This document shows, piece by piece, positions 10,924-24,362 of a stretch of DNA of 64,000 nucleotides (positions are counted from its first letter, which is position 1; every line of letters begins with the position of its first letter). The DNA is taken from contig CAJNOI010000106.1 in the NCBI GenBank assembly GCA_905250115.1, positions 62,001-126,000 on the forward strand, in the 5' to 3' direction. The notes beneath the pieces were generated by a model that did not search any database, had not been told where the DNA came from, and saw nothing but the letters and a program-made list of their open reading frames with translations. The DNA is from Adineta steineri (lineage: Eukaryota > Rotifera > Eurotatoria > Adinetida > Adinetidae). Both the position numbers and the translations under genes were made by a program.

Positions 10924-13359
10924 ATTCATCATCTAGCATAAACAATTTCACAAAACATGATCAAATCATTTTATCCGGTGATGATTGTAAAATATATTTT
11001 TCTCATTAATAAAATAAATGTTATATATTGTTCATTGGAAGCAAACAAATGAAGTATATTTCGAAATCTTTGAAGTGTATATATATATTTGAATAGTGTT
11101 AAAATAAATCGTTTGGCAGAAAGATATTTAATCCGAACTTCAACAAATAGAAACTGATATAGGCATAATATTAACATTAAGTTTTATCATGACAAATAAA
11201 AATCGAATACTAAATTGTTGTTTGACATTTTCGCAAAAATTATATTCATATATCGAGGAACATAATTTTGTCTATATCAATACAATTGTACGTATTGTAC
11301 AAATGAAGTAACATAGATTTTTCGTTTTGTTTTATTGATAAATGGATTAAGATAATAGAAGAGGTAATTCTTCTATGTCTCAGAAGAAGACGTGAGGTGA
11401 ATATTTACCAAATTTATTCGTACAATGTTTTGCTTCGGTGTTATTCAAGATTAAGTCGCTATCAGTTTGTTGAAGTAAGACAAAATATTTATTTTTGACA
11501 ATCGTGTGTGCTCTAAAATTTAAGGATATGGTGTGTTTTTTTTTATTTCCTGAGCTCTTCTTCTATGCCAGGAAGTTTAGAAAAAGGAGAATCACAGCTA
11601 TTCGAGTATTTAAATTGCATCATTTTTTTTCACATGTACATAGAAAGAGTAGTGACGTTTTCTCTTTTATACTATGAATATAACGATAATTTGTTAAAGT
11701 TAAATTTCATGTATTCTTTTGATCTGTTTTATTTCGTAATAATACTATTGTCTTTTTTTTTTCTTTATCATAAAAAGTGATTCATATTTTTTTTCCTTTT
11801 CAATACGTCATATAGAATTGTGTGATGCTGACAGCAATTCTTCTTTCGTTCTTCTAGCGTTTTTCTTTTTTTTTGTGGATTTAATTAAAAGAGAACATTT
11901 AACAGTCAATAGTAGGCTAGAAATAGAGAGAAAGACGAGAAAAAGAGGAAAAGAGTGTTCAAGACAAGAAAAATAAAGTAGGTAAGGAAAACTTCATTCA
12001 CAATCTAACGAGAAAAAACTGAGAAGAAATATTTTTTACATTTCAATTTCTTTTTTTTTTATTCCTATCGTCTATCGTTATTTTATATATTGTTGAAGCA
12101 TACATTATTACACTTATAGTGGCCGATTTTAGAATGTTTTAAAACATTACTTATTCTTATTTATTTTCTATGCAAGTTATACTTTAATTAGTATATTTTT
12201 GTATTTAATATAGCGTATGTAAAATTTTTGAAGTATTATAATCTGTTTTTTTTTAGAAAAAACATATCGAAAATATAAATATTGCATATAAAAGAAGTAT
12301 TGAGATTCTTTTTTGTCAAAATCAATATTTTGCTTTCAGTTTTTTTTCGGAATATATTTACTTATAAGTGTCTATATATGAAGCATGTTTTTCTTTTAAC
12401 TCAAGGTTATATATTGAATTGAAGTAATACTATAACAAACAGTATGCTACGTCCAATATCAAGGACTTAACAAGATGCTGCAGCTGTTGTACATTAGTTA
12501 AAAATTATTTTATTCATTTACATTCGATAATATCTTACTTTTTTCTTCATTCTAGTGGAAAAAACTAAAATTATTTATATCATAGATCGTTTGTTAATCA
12601 TACTATTTTTTAAGTACTATGAACTTATAATATTATTTTTTTGAGTGTTAGTTGTCTATGTTTTCATTTCAACTTTGTCTTCCTGTGTGCATTTCTTTCT
12701 TCTTCTTCTGTTTCTGATAAAGTCTGCCAATACGTAGCACTCATTATCAAGGCATGATGGTAAGTTATAGAAATGTAGGCGTTGTTCAACTTTTTTTTTT
12801 CTCTCTTCTATTCTATGAAGACGTTAGAACCTTAGAGAGAAACATCCTCGTAAGTTACTGCATAAATAGAAGAGCACTATTGCCGTAAGTATACATTATA
12901 ATCTTTCTTGTGTTGCCTACTTTTGTCAATTCTGTTAGTTAGAATTTTTTTTTTCTTCACTCTTATACTTTGCCGATTTTTAATATGATGGCAAAGAGCG
13001 ACAGTGACAAAAAAAGAAAGAGTAAGAACGAGAAAGAGAAACATAATGCAAATGCGGATGTATGCTTATGTAGTAGTTGTTCGTGAGGTTGATGGCTATT
13101 ACTAACTCATTGCCATCAACCTACAACGAGAATTTTATAGAAAAATGAGTCGGCTGTTGCTACCATCAATAAAACATAGAAAAGAAGAAGAAAAAAAATT
13201 AAATTCTTTTACTATTAGTCACATTTTATCAATACATATGATACAAAGTTGTTCGAACTTTTTTTTTTATTGTTGATACTATTTTTCATTGGATTTTAGA
13301 TCTGTGCAATTGTTGTTACTAGTCTTAGATACTAGCAATATTTATCATATATTAATTTA
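10924..13359. other. Gene-poor spacer
   Basis: About 2.4 kb with no convincing ORF on either strand. It holds homopolymer-rich DNA and, from about 12660, pyrimidine tracts and several GTAAGT-type sites (near 12759, 12851 and 12888) that could be noncoding 5' exons or promoter of the claudin-like gene. No RNA gene is recognised. Confidence 0.35.
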
Positions 13360-13902
13360 ATGCCAGAACTTCAAAAACTTGTTCTCTTTGCTGGAGCTGG
13401 TATCGGTGCCTTTGCTCTATTACTTCTTATTATTAGTGTAGCCACACCTGCATGGCTTGATGATGGTAATGGCAATACAATTGGTCTTTTTAGAAGATGT
13501 GTTGGAAATAATGGAACAGCGAATATCGGACTAGGTTGTCAAGCAGCTAATCGTGTTACTCAAGGTGGATTATCTGTATTTGGTCTTTTATTACTTGTAT
13601 TTGCTATTTTTGCAACTATTGCTGCTGCCTTTACAGGAAATGCAATGCTTTTATTGGTTTCGTTAGGTTTATTATATTTTTCATCAATGTTTGTTATGTC
13701 AGCTTATGCGACATGGGGAACCTATTCACGTGATCCAGCTTCATATTTTTTTCCTAATTCTCCAACAATAGATGCACATACATCATTGGGTTATTCATAC
13801 AATTTATGTGTTGCTGCACATTTTTTTCTTTGGACAGCACTTACATTGGTAGCATTTGGTGTTGGACATTTCTGGGGTTCTGAACGAAATTCGACAGGTT
13901 AA
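13360..13902 (+). CDS. Claudin/PMP22-like four-transmembrane protein
   Basis: An intronless 180-aa ORF. Four hydrophobic helices are visible at about residues 10-29, 71-92, 95-117 and 150-170, with short termini. After helix 1 comes the first extracellular loop with W...GLFRRC...C (residues 32, 42-47 and 59). This matches the W-GLW-C-C signature of the claudin/PMP22/EMP superfamily, with Phe replacing the second Trp. The length suits the superfamily. Members are integral membrane proteins of cell junctions or act as channel subunits. It could also be one of the invertebrate clc-like proteins; a specific claudin cannot be named. TAA lies at 13900-13902, with a long AT-rich 3' flank. Confidence 0.75.
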   Translation: MPELQKLVLFAGAGIGAFALLLLIISVATPAWLDDGNGNTIGLFRRCVGNNGTANIGLGCQAANRVTQGGLSVFGLLLLVFAIFATIAAAFTGNAMLLLVSLGLLYFSSMFVMSAYATWGTYSRDPASYFFPNSPTIDAHTSLGYSYNLCVAAHFFLWTALTLVAFGVGHFWGSERNSTG

Positions 13903-16900
13903 ATGAATTATTTCAATATTTTTACAAAAAATTATATGCAGACATATAAAATTTCTTCTTTAAAAAACAAAACATTCAATAATTCTTTATCTTTTTCTTT
14001 CTTTACTACTTCGTTAACAAAAAATAAACTAAACGTCTGCTTGTTTTGTATAATTACCATTAAATCGTTTTCTTTTTCCTTTATCATCATATATATATAT
14101 GTATATTGTGTCACTGATGTATAAGTCTTCTATATGGTTTTATAAACAAGTGACACTTTGTGATATATGTCCGTGAGATTTAAACTCAATGTGTATTTAG
14201 TCTAACTATTATATCATTTTGTGTTCAGTTTCTCTCTTTTTTTTCTAATTATATGTTACTCTTTTTTCATCTTTATTATTAATCCAGATATATCAGTGAA
14301 CAAGACGTTTTTGCTTGTAAGCAGAAAAACAAGAAAATATATACATAAATTCTTTAATAAATATTCTAGTGAATGACATACATCTTTTTTTCTATATATA
14401 CAAATTTTACTAATAGTTAAAATAGACAAAACAAATATCTATATGCTGTATTTGTCAGTAAGATGACATATGAAAGAGAATTCTTTTTTCTTTCTCTTTA
14501 TCATGTATTATGACGTATGTGGATTTCAAGGATAAATATTCTCGTTGAAAACAAAAGAAGTCGTTTTGATATACTAGAATAGGATTTCAAGCATCATTTA
14601 CCTAAGTTATAATTTCAATAGTCAAATAATAGAAGCATAATAAATGTTCAAGGAGATTATGATATACTTCATTTATAAATCTTGTTATTCAAATAAAAGA
14701 ACAGTTGTGACTATCAAGTTCTCTTTTAGATCACATAAATCATATAATAACAGTAAAAAAAAGAGATTTATCTATAATATATACACTAATCAAATGTTCA
14801 AGTATAAAAGTAGAAAGTTAGATCCTTTTTTCTTGACACATTATGATAGATGTTACTATGGAAATATCACCAATTTTCCTAGAAGAACAACGATCTATCC
14901 TGTGGTAAAGATTACAATTTGATGATTATTTCAGAAGACTCATACCTTTTTTAATAATGATTACTGGCTGTGGTTTTTGAATATAAAAATATATCAAGTA
15001 GTTTGTTGATGTGTAAGATTCAGAGTTATATGGTTTCAATAAGTAATATATGATCCTAGTATCGGTATTTAAAAGACAATCTTATGTATACGGTTTTTTA
15101 TTGTTCTTGTCAATCAACAAAACTCGTTTTAACGATTTTATTTGAAATGCATATGATTTAAGACATACCTCGTAAAATATCATTCGAAAATGATTTATAT
15201 CATGAATTTCTTTTGAAATGATTTATTTCTCGTATTGCAGCAGACTTACGTAATTTAAAAAGTGAAATTTATTATAAATAAATTCATTCGTTTACAATAA
15301 TTTTAAATACTGAAATAAAATTTCATTCGACATTCATCAGATATCATGACTAGATTCAAATATGAACATCATTTTAAATAAATCTACAGAGATTCGTAAA
15401 AAAAACGGGGAGAATGATAGGGCTCCTAACTATTATCTTCTGGCCTACGTAGGAAAATTTAGCCTAGTTTATGCCAGCATGTGTTAAAATATGTGTAAGA
15501 TTTTCTTTTGAAATGTTGTCGTTGCAATTAAATTTTTGATAAGTCAGATCTTTGACATAGAAATAAATCTGTTTTCTTTGTGCTAATTATCATATTTTAT
15601 TACAAATATTTGTTTATTACAGAAAGAAAATACCATGTTGTAAGTCATGACTTTAGAAAATAGATCATACAATTTAATTCATAAAAGTATTTGTTTATAT
15701 ACAAAAACAAATTGTTCTAAGTCGATATATCTGAAAAAATTAGTTCTGCTATGGAAGTATATTAGTATGTTATCTATACGAAAACATAAAAAATTGATAA
15801 GACTCTATGGACAAGAATAGCAAAACCTAGTATTATAGGTTGTCAGTTGAGATAAAGCAATCTTATCTATGCTTATGATCCATATTATCTCGAACTCTTC
15901 AATGATATAATGCAAAAAACAGTGCGTCAACTTTTTTTTGTCATTTTTTCTATCAACATGTCTTCCCTCTTTTCTCTCTCTCTCTCTCTTTCCCTCATTT
16001 AGCCACACCATCGTATCAACAACCATCACACAACAGACAAAGCACAGATATGTCTATATCTATGCGTGTATATGTATAGCGTGACAGAAGCCTGATGCCG
16101 ACACAAAGATAAGCACAAGTCAGTTTCCCTTTTCATTTGTAACGAAGAGATGTTCCTTTTGTGTCTTTTCGTCTCACACTATAAACTCTTCGTCTTATCT
16201 CGTTTATTTCTATTGCAACTCGGTCTCTTTTTTTTTGTTTCTTCATCAAATTCTCATTTGTCTTGATTTGCATAGTTTCTCTCGTCGTCGTCTTCTTCTT
16301 CTTCTGTTTATCCTATCTTCGATTGCAGGTATCATTAGCATTCAGGAAGGAAATATGGTATAGTATCATCTTCTAATTGAATTTTACAGTCTTATATACA
16401 ATTGTGTCATTTATATTACGCATATAAATATACATATATAGTGTAGACTAATGTTGAATAATGGCCATTGTAGATTGTTCACAAGAGGGGAGAAAGTTTT
16501 CCTTCTCTCTTAGTTTCCATATTGTTTTATGTGTTATCAGTCTTACGTTTAACTTGGTTGATTTGTCGAGCTCGTACGTCTTCATCAACTCATCAACTAG
16601 CAAAATGTCAACACACTCTCAAACTTAGATATGGAGTAAAGAGAAAGAGCCAACCCCTCATTCTTTATCACTTCTTATATATGTGCAGTGGGCGAATAGA
16701 CGTATAGAAAATAATCAAGTATGTAATAGTATCGAGCAAAATCTATCCATTATATCCTATACAGAAGAAAAAAAATTGAAAGTATTTTTCATGATTAACA
16801 TTTAGTTTTTAGTTGTTAAGTTTTTTTATTTCCGTTATAATTCAATTCATTTAATTTACTTTTCTTTTTTTATCTAAATTAACTTTAAAGAAGAAAAAAA

Positions 16901-17401
16901 ATCTAGTATAATTACATTTTGATATGATTGTGCTATCTCATTGGCAGAAAAGAAGAGAAAAAAAAAGTAAGAAGAGAGAGAAAAATGCCAAGCGACTGAT
17001 GTTGATGCTCGTTTTGCAAGTAAGCGAACGAATGATAACGATTGTCAAGTCATTCTATGTATAAGAGTGTGCGTATTTCCTCAAGCTAACAAACAGGAGA
17101 TAAACAATCTATCAGATGACGATGATGAGTCGTTATTGTTGATGATAGTGGGACGAACGAGCGAATAAGAGAAAAAAAAGAGAAAATCGACTGGCTCACA
17201 ACGCGTGCCAATCGTCTTTTTTTGCTGATTCTATATGTGCGAACGAACCGAACAATTGCTATCACCTTATCGTTTCTCTTTCTCTTTCTCTCGCTCTCTC
17301 TCTCTCTGTGTATCTGTCTAAGTTTCTCTCTTCCCCTTTTGCTTTTGCTCAAGTTCTTCACATCATATATACTCAACAATAATTTTCTTGTCTATTCTTC
17401 T
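13903..17401. other. Gene-poor spacer, probable T-box regulatory DNA
   Basis: About 3.5 kb without a supported gene. Visible features are a (CT)n tract near 15970-15991, a TCG/TCT tract near 16279-16300 and a CT-rich tract near 17272-17310. The last part before 17402 is open in the T-box frame but encodes only a Ser/Leu run, so I treat it as 5' UTR. Large upstream spacers are usual for developmental transcription factors. Confidence 0.35.
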
Positions 17402-19674
17402 ATGGACAATAATCCGTTGACACCGCGTGCTAGCAGTTTCAGTATCGCTTCGCTGATTACATCAGATTGTTGCGATGATGAGAATAGTTTATATCATTCT
17501 ATGACGAGTTCAATAGAAACAAATAATATAGCTTTTACTCCTGATACTTCTATTGAAAAGATTACCAACGATTATTATAATAATCATAATCTACAACAAG
17601 ATCTTCATCATTTTCGTTCAGCAACATTAACTGAAACAAATAACGGACAGTATCCACAACAACAACAACAACAACAGCAGCAACAAGCAACAATAAAAGA
17701 AAATCGATCAACGAATCAAAAACATCATCATCACCATCATCATCAAGTAACAAATCTTCAAAAAAGTCTAACAACAATTCGTAATATGGAAGGTTAGTGT
17801 TTTTGTTTTATAGAAAAGAATTTTTTATAATATTTAAAAATATAATAGATTATATTCAATCAGCAACAGAAAAAATCAAATCAACATCAAGTAATATGCT
17901 TGATATAAATAAATCTGATAATGAAAATGGAACAAATCAAAATGGAAATAATGAATTAAAAAAACCACTTCATCCGAAATTAGCTAATATTAAAATGGTT
18001 ATTGAATCAAAATCATTATGGGATGAATTTGATAAACTTGGAACAGAAATGATTGTAACAAGATCAGGAAGGTAATAATAATCTTCTATGAAAAGGTGTT
18101 ATACAAGTGATAATCTTCCTAGTTAATTTGTTAAAGAAACCATGAAACAAGTCAAACGATTGTTTCCTATTTTTCTCTATGCCTGCTGAAAAAGTCATTA
18201 ATATAAAGATAATCATATATAAATATATATATATATATGTATGTGTATTACAGTGGGAATGAGTTTCATAAGTGCAATTAGACATCGAACTCGTCGTATC
18301 GATGATGATCATTGTTTGTATACAAGTGAAAAAAAAGAGTCATATTGAATATCATTTGAGACAACAACTGATAAGATTCATGCTAATGGCTCAATCGAGC
18401 GGTGTCTCTCGAGATCATCACACTATTCTAAAGAAAAGCACGTCGCTCGCGCGAACATGTGCTACTGATAGCTCCAAGGAATGTACATATCCTTATGACA
18501 GTAGATTATCAATCACGTTCGAGATAACAAGTCTTAATGACTTATCTTATTTTAGACGAATGTTTCCAACTTTACAAGTGAAAATTTATGGAATGGATCC
18601 AACAGCAACATATTTACTTATGGTTGATTTTATTCCATTAGATGATAAACGTTATCGTTATGCATTTTATAGGTAATTTTTATTAATAGAAAAAAAAATT
18701 AAATCAAATCATACATATATTTTCTAGTTCAAGTTGGGTTGTTGCTGGTAAAGCTGATCCACATTGTCCAGGTCGTTTCCATGTTCATCCAGATTCTCCT
18801 CAAACAGGTTCAGCTTGGATGAAAAATGTTGTTTCATTTGATAAACTTAAATTAACAAATAATTTACTTGATGAAAATGGACATGTAAGAAGATAGAATA
18901 CAAAAAAAAAACTTTCTAAATTCATTTTTTTTAAATTTTATTAAGATTATTCTTAATTCAATGCATCGATATCAACCACGAGTTCATTGTGTTTATTCAC
19001 CATCGTCAAAAAATGATGAATTACTTGTTCAACAAACTCAAGCATTTCGTACATTTACATTTCCTGAAACAAAATTTATTGGTGTTACTGCTTATCAAAA
19101 TCATCGTATAACACAATTAAAAATAGCATCAAATCCATTTGCAAAAGGTTTTAGAGATTGTGATCCAGAAGATTGTGTTGCAGAAGTATTGAATCATTTA
19201 AATTCAAATCAACGTTTACTTCGATCACATCCAAAATCAAATAATAATTCATCAACAACACAAACAAATTCTTCAGCATCAAATATGTCTTCTCAAACAT
19301 CATCGAATGTATTTAATACAGCTGCTGCAGCAATTACTTCACGTTTTATATCTGATCCTCAAGGTAAAACAAAAAACAAAGATTGTTGTTTCTTTTAAAA
19401 AACTATATATTTTTTAGATCCAACTGTTAATTTTATGTCTCCGTCAGCTTATTCATTAGTTAATCCTGATTTAGCAAGTTATGCTGCTGATGCATTTGTT
19501 TATTCTCAATTATCTGATTTAAATTATCGATCAGTTGGTGAACCAACTTCTTCATCATCAAATAATCATCATCATACAGCACGAATGAGTCCATATGCTC
19601 GGCAAACATTTTATCCAATGTATACTCAACGTGATATTCATTCACCATCTCGTACAACAGCTGATTATGCATAA
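17402..19674 (+). CDS. TBX1: T-box transcription factor, TBX1/TBX10-type
   Basis: Six exons (17402-17792, 17849-18071, 18556-18672, 18728-18884, 18946-19363, 19418-19674) encode 520 aa, all junctions in frame. The T-box begins near [14 protein letters not shown], continues with [16 protein letters not shown] and [20 protein letters not shown], then [20 protein letters not shown] and [20 protein letters not shown]. The GFRDCDPED end and the [23 protein letters not shown] block are those of the TBX1/10 group; TBX15/18/22 and TBX2 types differ there. T-box proteins bind DNA and control development. The N-terminal 190 residues are low-complexity with poly-Gln and poly-His tracts. ATG 17402 was chosen because the open frame upstream encodes only a Ser/Leu tract from a CT repeat. 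The 484-nt intron after exon 2 is unusually long for this gene. Confidence 0.9.
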
Positions 19675-20896
19675 TAATAAATGCGAAGAAGAAGACGACG
19701 ACGACGACGAGGAGGAAAAAAAAACATTTTGATAAAAATTTATTATATTATTCTTTTTGCGAAATTAGTTTGTGTTGAATTCTTTTTCTTTTTTAGTTTG
19801 ACTCGAACAAAAAGTACATCTTCTTTGTTGTGAGCCTTTGGTCAGATCAGACGTTTTTTTTCTTCAATTTTTTGCTTTGTAAAAAACTAAGAAATAAATT
19901 TAAAAAAATTCCTTGGTTTTTTTACTAAAGAAGAACAGCATGTATTGTAATTTCATCTTTACTAAATAAAATTGACTTTCTTTTTCTTCGTCTTCAATAT
20001 TATCATATCGGCTTCTTTTTCATTGATCTCTTCTTTTGTCTATCTAGAAGATAAGTAACTGTATGTGTTTATGTGATGGCTATCTGTCATGATTATTGTT
20101 GGAATACGCACGCATATTGTGATGTGTTTATGTATATATATATATGTGTGTGTATGTGAATATAAAATAGACTTAGACCAATTAGCTCTCAACAAATGAA
20201 CGTTCGATACTAATTGAAGTTTGATTATTTTTTTGTTTGATAAATAAACACACGATCATAGTTCAAAATACTCAGTTGAATGCAGAGACAGTATGCTCTT
20301 TAGAATATTTTCGAAGTTCATAATCAAAATGACTGATGTATTAAACTTTGACAAAATGTTAATATATTGCAATATGACCTGTGTATAAAGATTATCTATT
20401 TTGACTGAATCTTCAGGATATTCAAAAGGTTAATACATCTATTTATAGATAAATCATCATATCGATATTAATTTTCTTCAATACGAAACAACTAGTTATA
20501 TTTTATCGGAATCGAAAGAAATGTAATGCTGGAAAACTTATTAATTGATAAGATATATCTGAAGTCGTGACAGTACGATAAATGTTTATCCCTTTGAGTC
20601 CCAGTGGGACATTTTTGCGCGAGATTAAAAATCCTACTGAGTCAGTTTCTAGACTCCCGTTCATACACCTCCAAGGAAGTGGCTAAAATATTTCTTTAAA
20701 GTATCAATGGATGTGTCGATAATACTCAATGCTCATATAAAATATCAAGTTTTTAAGAGGTTTCGTCCATAGATTAAATCGTGGGTCTCGAAGGGTTATA
20801 TGATTATGTACATACTCTTTTTAAAAACTTGGTGAATATGATATTAATAATAGTAAATCGCTCATTCTATTTTACAAACAAAAATATGTATTAAAA
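19675..20896. other. Spacer after T-box gene
   Basis: No gene is supported. The first 300 bases look like T-box 3' UTR, with AATAAA-like signals near 19891 and 19965. A TA/TG microsatellite lies near 20133-20157. Around 20591-20760 composition shifts and a near-palindrome GTCCCAGTGGGAC appears at about 20599-20611, possibly decayed repeat DNA. Confidence 0.35.
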
Positions 20897-21233
20897 TTAG
20901 GCATGGGCAAAATCAGATTTTTTTGGACTCGGGAACCGGACCATTGAGAGTTTTTTGATTTTTAGAATCACATCGAAATCATCTATGTTAAAATTCTCTG
21001 AATTTTGTATGATATGAGTTCTACTCGTTCTTTTCGTTTACATGAAAAATATTTAATTATTTTTGTAATGCCTTGAAATCATTCAAATCCGGAACAATTA
21101 ATTTAAGATTTTTTTAAATAATATAACCAGAAATGGCTCCGGCGTCAAAATTTTTGTATCTTGAGATCGGAATCGTACGAAATAAGATCCAATTTTTTAA
21201 GTATCGCATCAAACTCGTATCGCCTATGACTAA
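20897..21233. mobile_element. Candidate MITE-like element with short terminal inverted repeats
   Basis: The left end reads TTAGGCATGGGC (20897-20908) and the reverse complement of the right end reads TTAGTCATAGGC (21222-21233), so 10 of 12 bases match. The hexamer TTAAAA directly flanks both sides (20891-20896 and 21234-21239), as expected of a target-site duplication. At about 337 bp with no ORF, this looks like a non-autonomous DNA transposon copy. The superfamily cannot be assigned; TTAA-containing targets are typical of piggyBac-like elements, but the AT-rich flank makes the duplication boundary ambiguous. Confidence 0.5.
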
Positions 21234-21371
21234 TTAAAATTAACAATTATATCTTTTTTCATTCATATTTCGAAGAATATTTTCAATCGCAATTCATATC
21301 ATTGATTTACTACAGAAAATGTCAAAAAACCATTTAAAAAAAAACAATTAAAAAAATGAACTTGAATTTTA

Positions 21372-23071
21372 TCACACACTAAGTTCAGCTACTGAAACCA
21401 GACATTTGGCTCGTTTATTCATTTCATTAACAAACATATCATAAGGCATAATAGTTTCAATTAAATAATTTTGTTCATTATTTCCAACAAAACGATTCAA
21501 AGAATATTCAATAGGTGAAGCGATTTTCCATGTACGTAAACATGGATAATGTTCACCAATAAATGTTGCAGCAGCTAATTGTGTTGTTAAAGAATTTGGT
21601 CCACGTACACTTAAACATTTTAATGTTGTTATACGTTGACAACAAGCGATTAATTCTAAATAATCATTTGATGAAAAACGATTATAATCAAGATCTAATA
21701 CAACAAGACGAGTTTGTTTCATTAAAACAATTAATAATGTACGCATAAATCGATTTAAACGATTTGTACCTAAATCCAAATGTAAAAATTGATGATGTGT
21801 ACTCATTTGACTTAAACATATTAAATCATTTTCACATAACGAACAAAAATCAAGATTTAATACATCTAATGAATGTTTTATCGAATTTAATATATGTTCA
21901 AGACGATTTGTTATTGGTGAACCACTTAATGAAAGATGTTTTAAATATTTTAACTGAGATAAAACATGACAAAATTGTTCTAAATCATCTTGATTAAGAC
22001 GAAAATCAATAAAATTACATGATAAATCTAATGTATGTAATTGTGTTAAATTGGGTAAACGCGGGAGAAAATATTTAAAGTTTTGTCGTGTTAAAACATT
22101 ATATGGTACACGAAGTGTATGAACAAACTAAAATAAATATTTAATTAATCAATTAAATTAGCATAAATTCTTACTCGTTTATCAACATGATCAAGAAAAC
22201 TACTAACAAGTGCTAAACCAATACAACGCATATCGATTGTACATATTTGTAGTTGAATATTTGGAGTTGCAGAACGAAGAGCAGATAGAAGTTCAACATA
22301 CGTTCGATAATCTTGAATAATACAATCAAAACGTATGATAATTATATCATTCGGATATGAACTTGATTTAATTAGATCATCATTTGAATTTCCTGAATGA
22401 TCATCTATTTCATTATAATTACTATCGTCATCTTCAGATCTAAGTACAGGTAATAAATGTTGATGTTGTTGATTATAAATATCAATTAATTGATTTCGTT
22501 TGGTTTCTTTTTCTGCTAAACGGCAATGTGTTGAAATATATCTTAAGATTAATTCTACAACAGGAAAATTTGTTACATCAAGTATACGTAAATTTGATAG
22601 CGATTTTTTATTTAATTGTTGTTGTTGTTGTCTTATTGAATCAATAAAACGTGGTATTATAATAACGGAATATTTAATCGCTTGTTTTGTTCGTTGTAAT
22701 GCAGTTTTTTCACATAATAACATTTTTAATGATGTTAATTTTTTTTGTACAAAATTTTCTAAACGAAATATTCGATATGGCCATCGTGTTATTAAGATAT
22801 TTATACAACTATCATCATGTGTATAATTTAATGCAGCACGAAATAATGATGTAAATAATTCTTTTGGAATTATTTCACATGCACGTTCAGTTAAATATTC
22901 ATTTTGTACAATTATTGAACAACATATATCACTTAATTTTAATTGAGATTTTTCATCTTGGATATTATCATGATCTTCATCATCATCATAATTTATTTCA
23001 AATGAAGCTCCATTACGAAAAAATAAATAGGAAAAATCATTTGCAATTGAATTTGATTGTTGATGAGACAT
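21372..23071 (-). CDS. LRRC14/PRAME-family leucine-rich repeat protein
   Basis: Two exons on the minus strand, 22175-23071 and 21372-22127 (47-nt intron, phase 0), give 550 aa. The N-terminal half has the PRAME/LRRC14 layout: a helical segment with IIPKELFTSLFRAAL near residue 65 and a WPYRIFRL element near 95. The C-terminal half has LRR-type repeats such as LHTLDLSCNFI, LKHLSLSGSPI, FLHLDLGTNRL and LVVLDLDYNRF. LRRC14 and PRAME proteins are substrate adaptors of cullin-2 ubiquitin ligases or signalling regulators; that role is family knowledge, not visible here. The length is close to LRRC14 (about 490 aa). The start is the first ATG. It is divergent with the ZDHHC6-like gene, 226 bp away. 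Confidence 0.65.
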
Positions 23072-23297
23072 ATTGAATTTATATCATTTTTTTTTGTTGA
23101 AATATATATTTATTGATTCGAGGCATTGAATCCAAGAATCAATAATCCATAGTTTGTTCGAGATGATTTCCTATTCGTTGATAGAAATTGGCGAGAGGAC
23201 CATATTTGATTGGAATGGCTATTAATATATAGCGTTGTTTATATAGATAGATAGATAGATAAATAGATATTTGTGTGTGTGTGAAAACGATTTAGTT
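23072..23297. promoter_or_regulatory. Shared divergent promoter region, LRRC14-like / ZDHHC6-like
   Basis: The two start codons face away from each other across 226 bp, so both core promoters must lie in this interval or in the first exons. It contains a GATA microsatellite near 23245-23270 and a GT run near 23272-23282. No specific factor site is claimed. Confidence 0.4.
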
Positions 23298-24362
23298 ATG
23301 ATTTTCGAGATATACTTACATACAAGGTTAAAAAAAATTTCTCAATTGATACATTATGGTCCTGTCGGCGCCATCTTTCTTATCTTATGGATGTATGTAT
23401 AATTATATCACCTAAGATTTATAGGTTCTGTTATATATGCGTTTCCTTTTGTCTCTTTGTTGAAAATTCAAGGCTAAATTCTAAAAACATAATCAAGAAT
23501 ATGTCTCTTAAAGAAATTTTATTTAGTACAATGAATGCATTCAATTGTCTTATGAAATGGTTTCCATTGAATATGAAAGAGCCATTGAGTTTGATTAATA
23601 TGTTTATGTTTTGGTCATGGTTTATAATTATCTTTTATAATTATTTTAAAACTATATTTCTTGGCCCTAGTTTGTTTAAAAAATACAATGAACAAATCGA
23701 TTATAACTTGATTAATCATAGGTTTTCTACGAAAACGTTGGCGACCAAAAAATAAAGAAGATGAAAAATATTTACAATATTGTACAATTTGTCAAGGTTT
23801 CAAAACTTCGCAAGCATATCATTGTAGAAAATGTGGTCGATGTATATCGAAATTTGATCATCATGTAAGTTTATATCATAGAAAAAAAAAATAATTTCAT
23901 TATTTAATATCATTTTTAGTGTCCTTGGATGAATACATGTATTGGTCATGTTAATCAAACGAATTTCTGTTGGTTTTTATTCTATAGTATTCTTGGTTGT
24001 TTACATGCTTTATTAATGATATCTCCATGTGTATATCGAGTATTATTCATTCCTTATTCTTCATTACGAATAAATGAACCAAGAATTTATTTTACACTTA
24101 CTGGTTTAATATCATCCATACTTACTCTTGGTTTTACTATTGGTGTGATTATTGCGGTTAGTAGATTAACTTTTTTTGATTATTGTAATTTTTAGTTTGT
24201 ATTTATTAGGTTGGATTGTTATTAATTATTCAAATAAAAAATATAATATGTAATCATCGGCGTTTGAAATCATTTATTTATCCATATAATCTTGGTTTCA
24301 AAGAAAATATTTGTCAACTATTTAATCGGATAGATTATTTTAATTTAATTACTGATGGTTAA
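23298..24362 (+). CDS. ZDHHC6: DHHC palmitoyltransferase, ZDHHC6-like, short C terminus
   Basis: Five exons (23298-23392, 23527-23669, 23722-23864, 23920-24156, 24210-24362) give 256 aa in frame. After an N-terminal HYGPVGAIF segment and two membrane helices comes YNYFKTIFLGPSF, then the Cys-rich domain: C-x2-C at residues 93-96, HCRKCGRC, DHHC followed by PW, and CIGHVNQTNF. Two more helices follow. DHHC enzymes transfer palmitate to protein Cys residues through an acyl-Cys intermediate in DHHC. The HYGP start, the FLGP linker and the YPYNLGF stretch point to the ER enzyme ZDHHC6. Unlike vertebrate ZDHHC6 (about 413 aa), this protein stops soon after YPYNLGFKEN, so the C-terminal SH3-like region is missing. 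Exon 1 was found from similarity and phase, so ATG 23298 is less certain than the rest. Confidence 0.82.

Noticed and set aside
11495..11780. Two overlapping short frames near 11.5-11.8 kb
   Set aside because: Phe-rich readthrough of T runs with no recognisable feature.
18064..18676. 134-codon frame extending upstream of T-box exon 3
   Set aside because: The upstream part is intron; splicing 18071 to 18556 restores the continuous T-box motif TRSGRRMFP.
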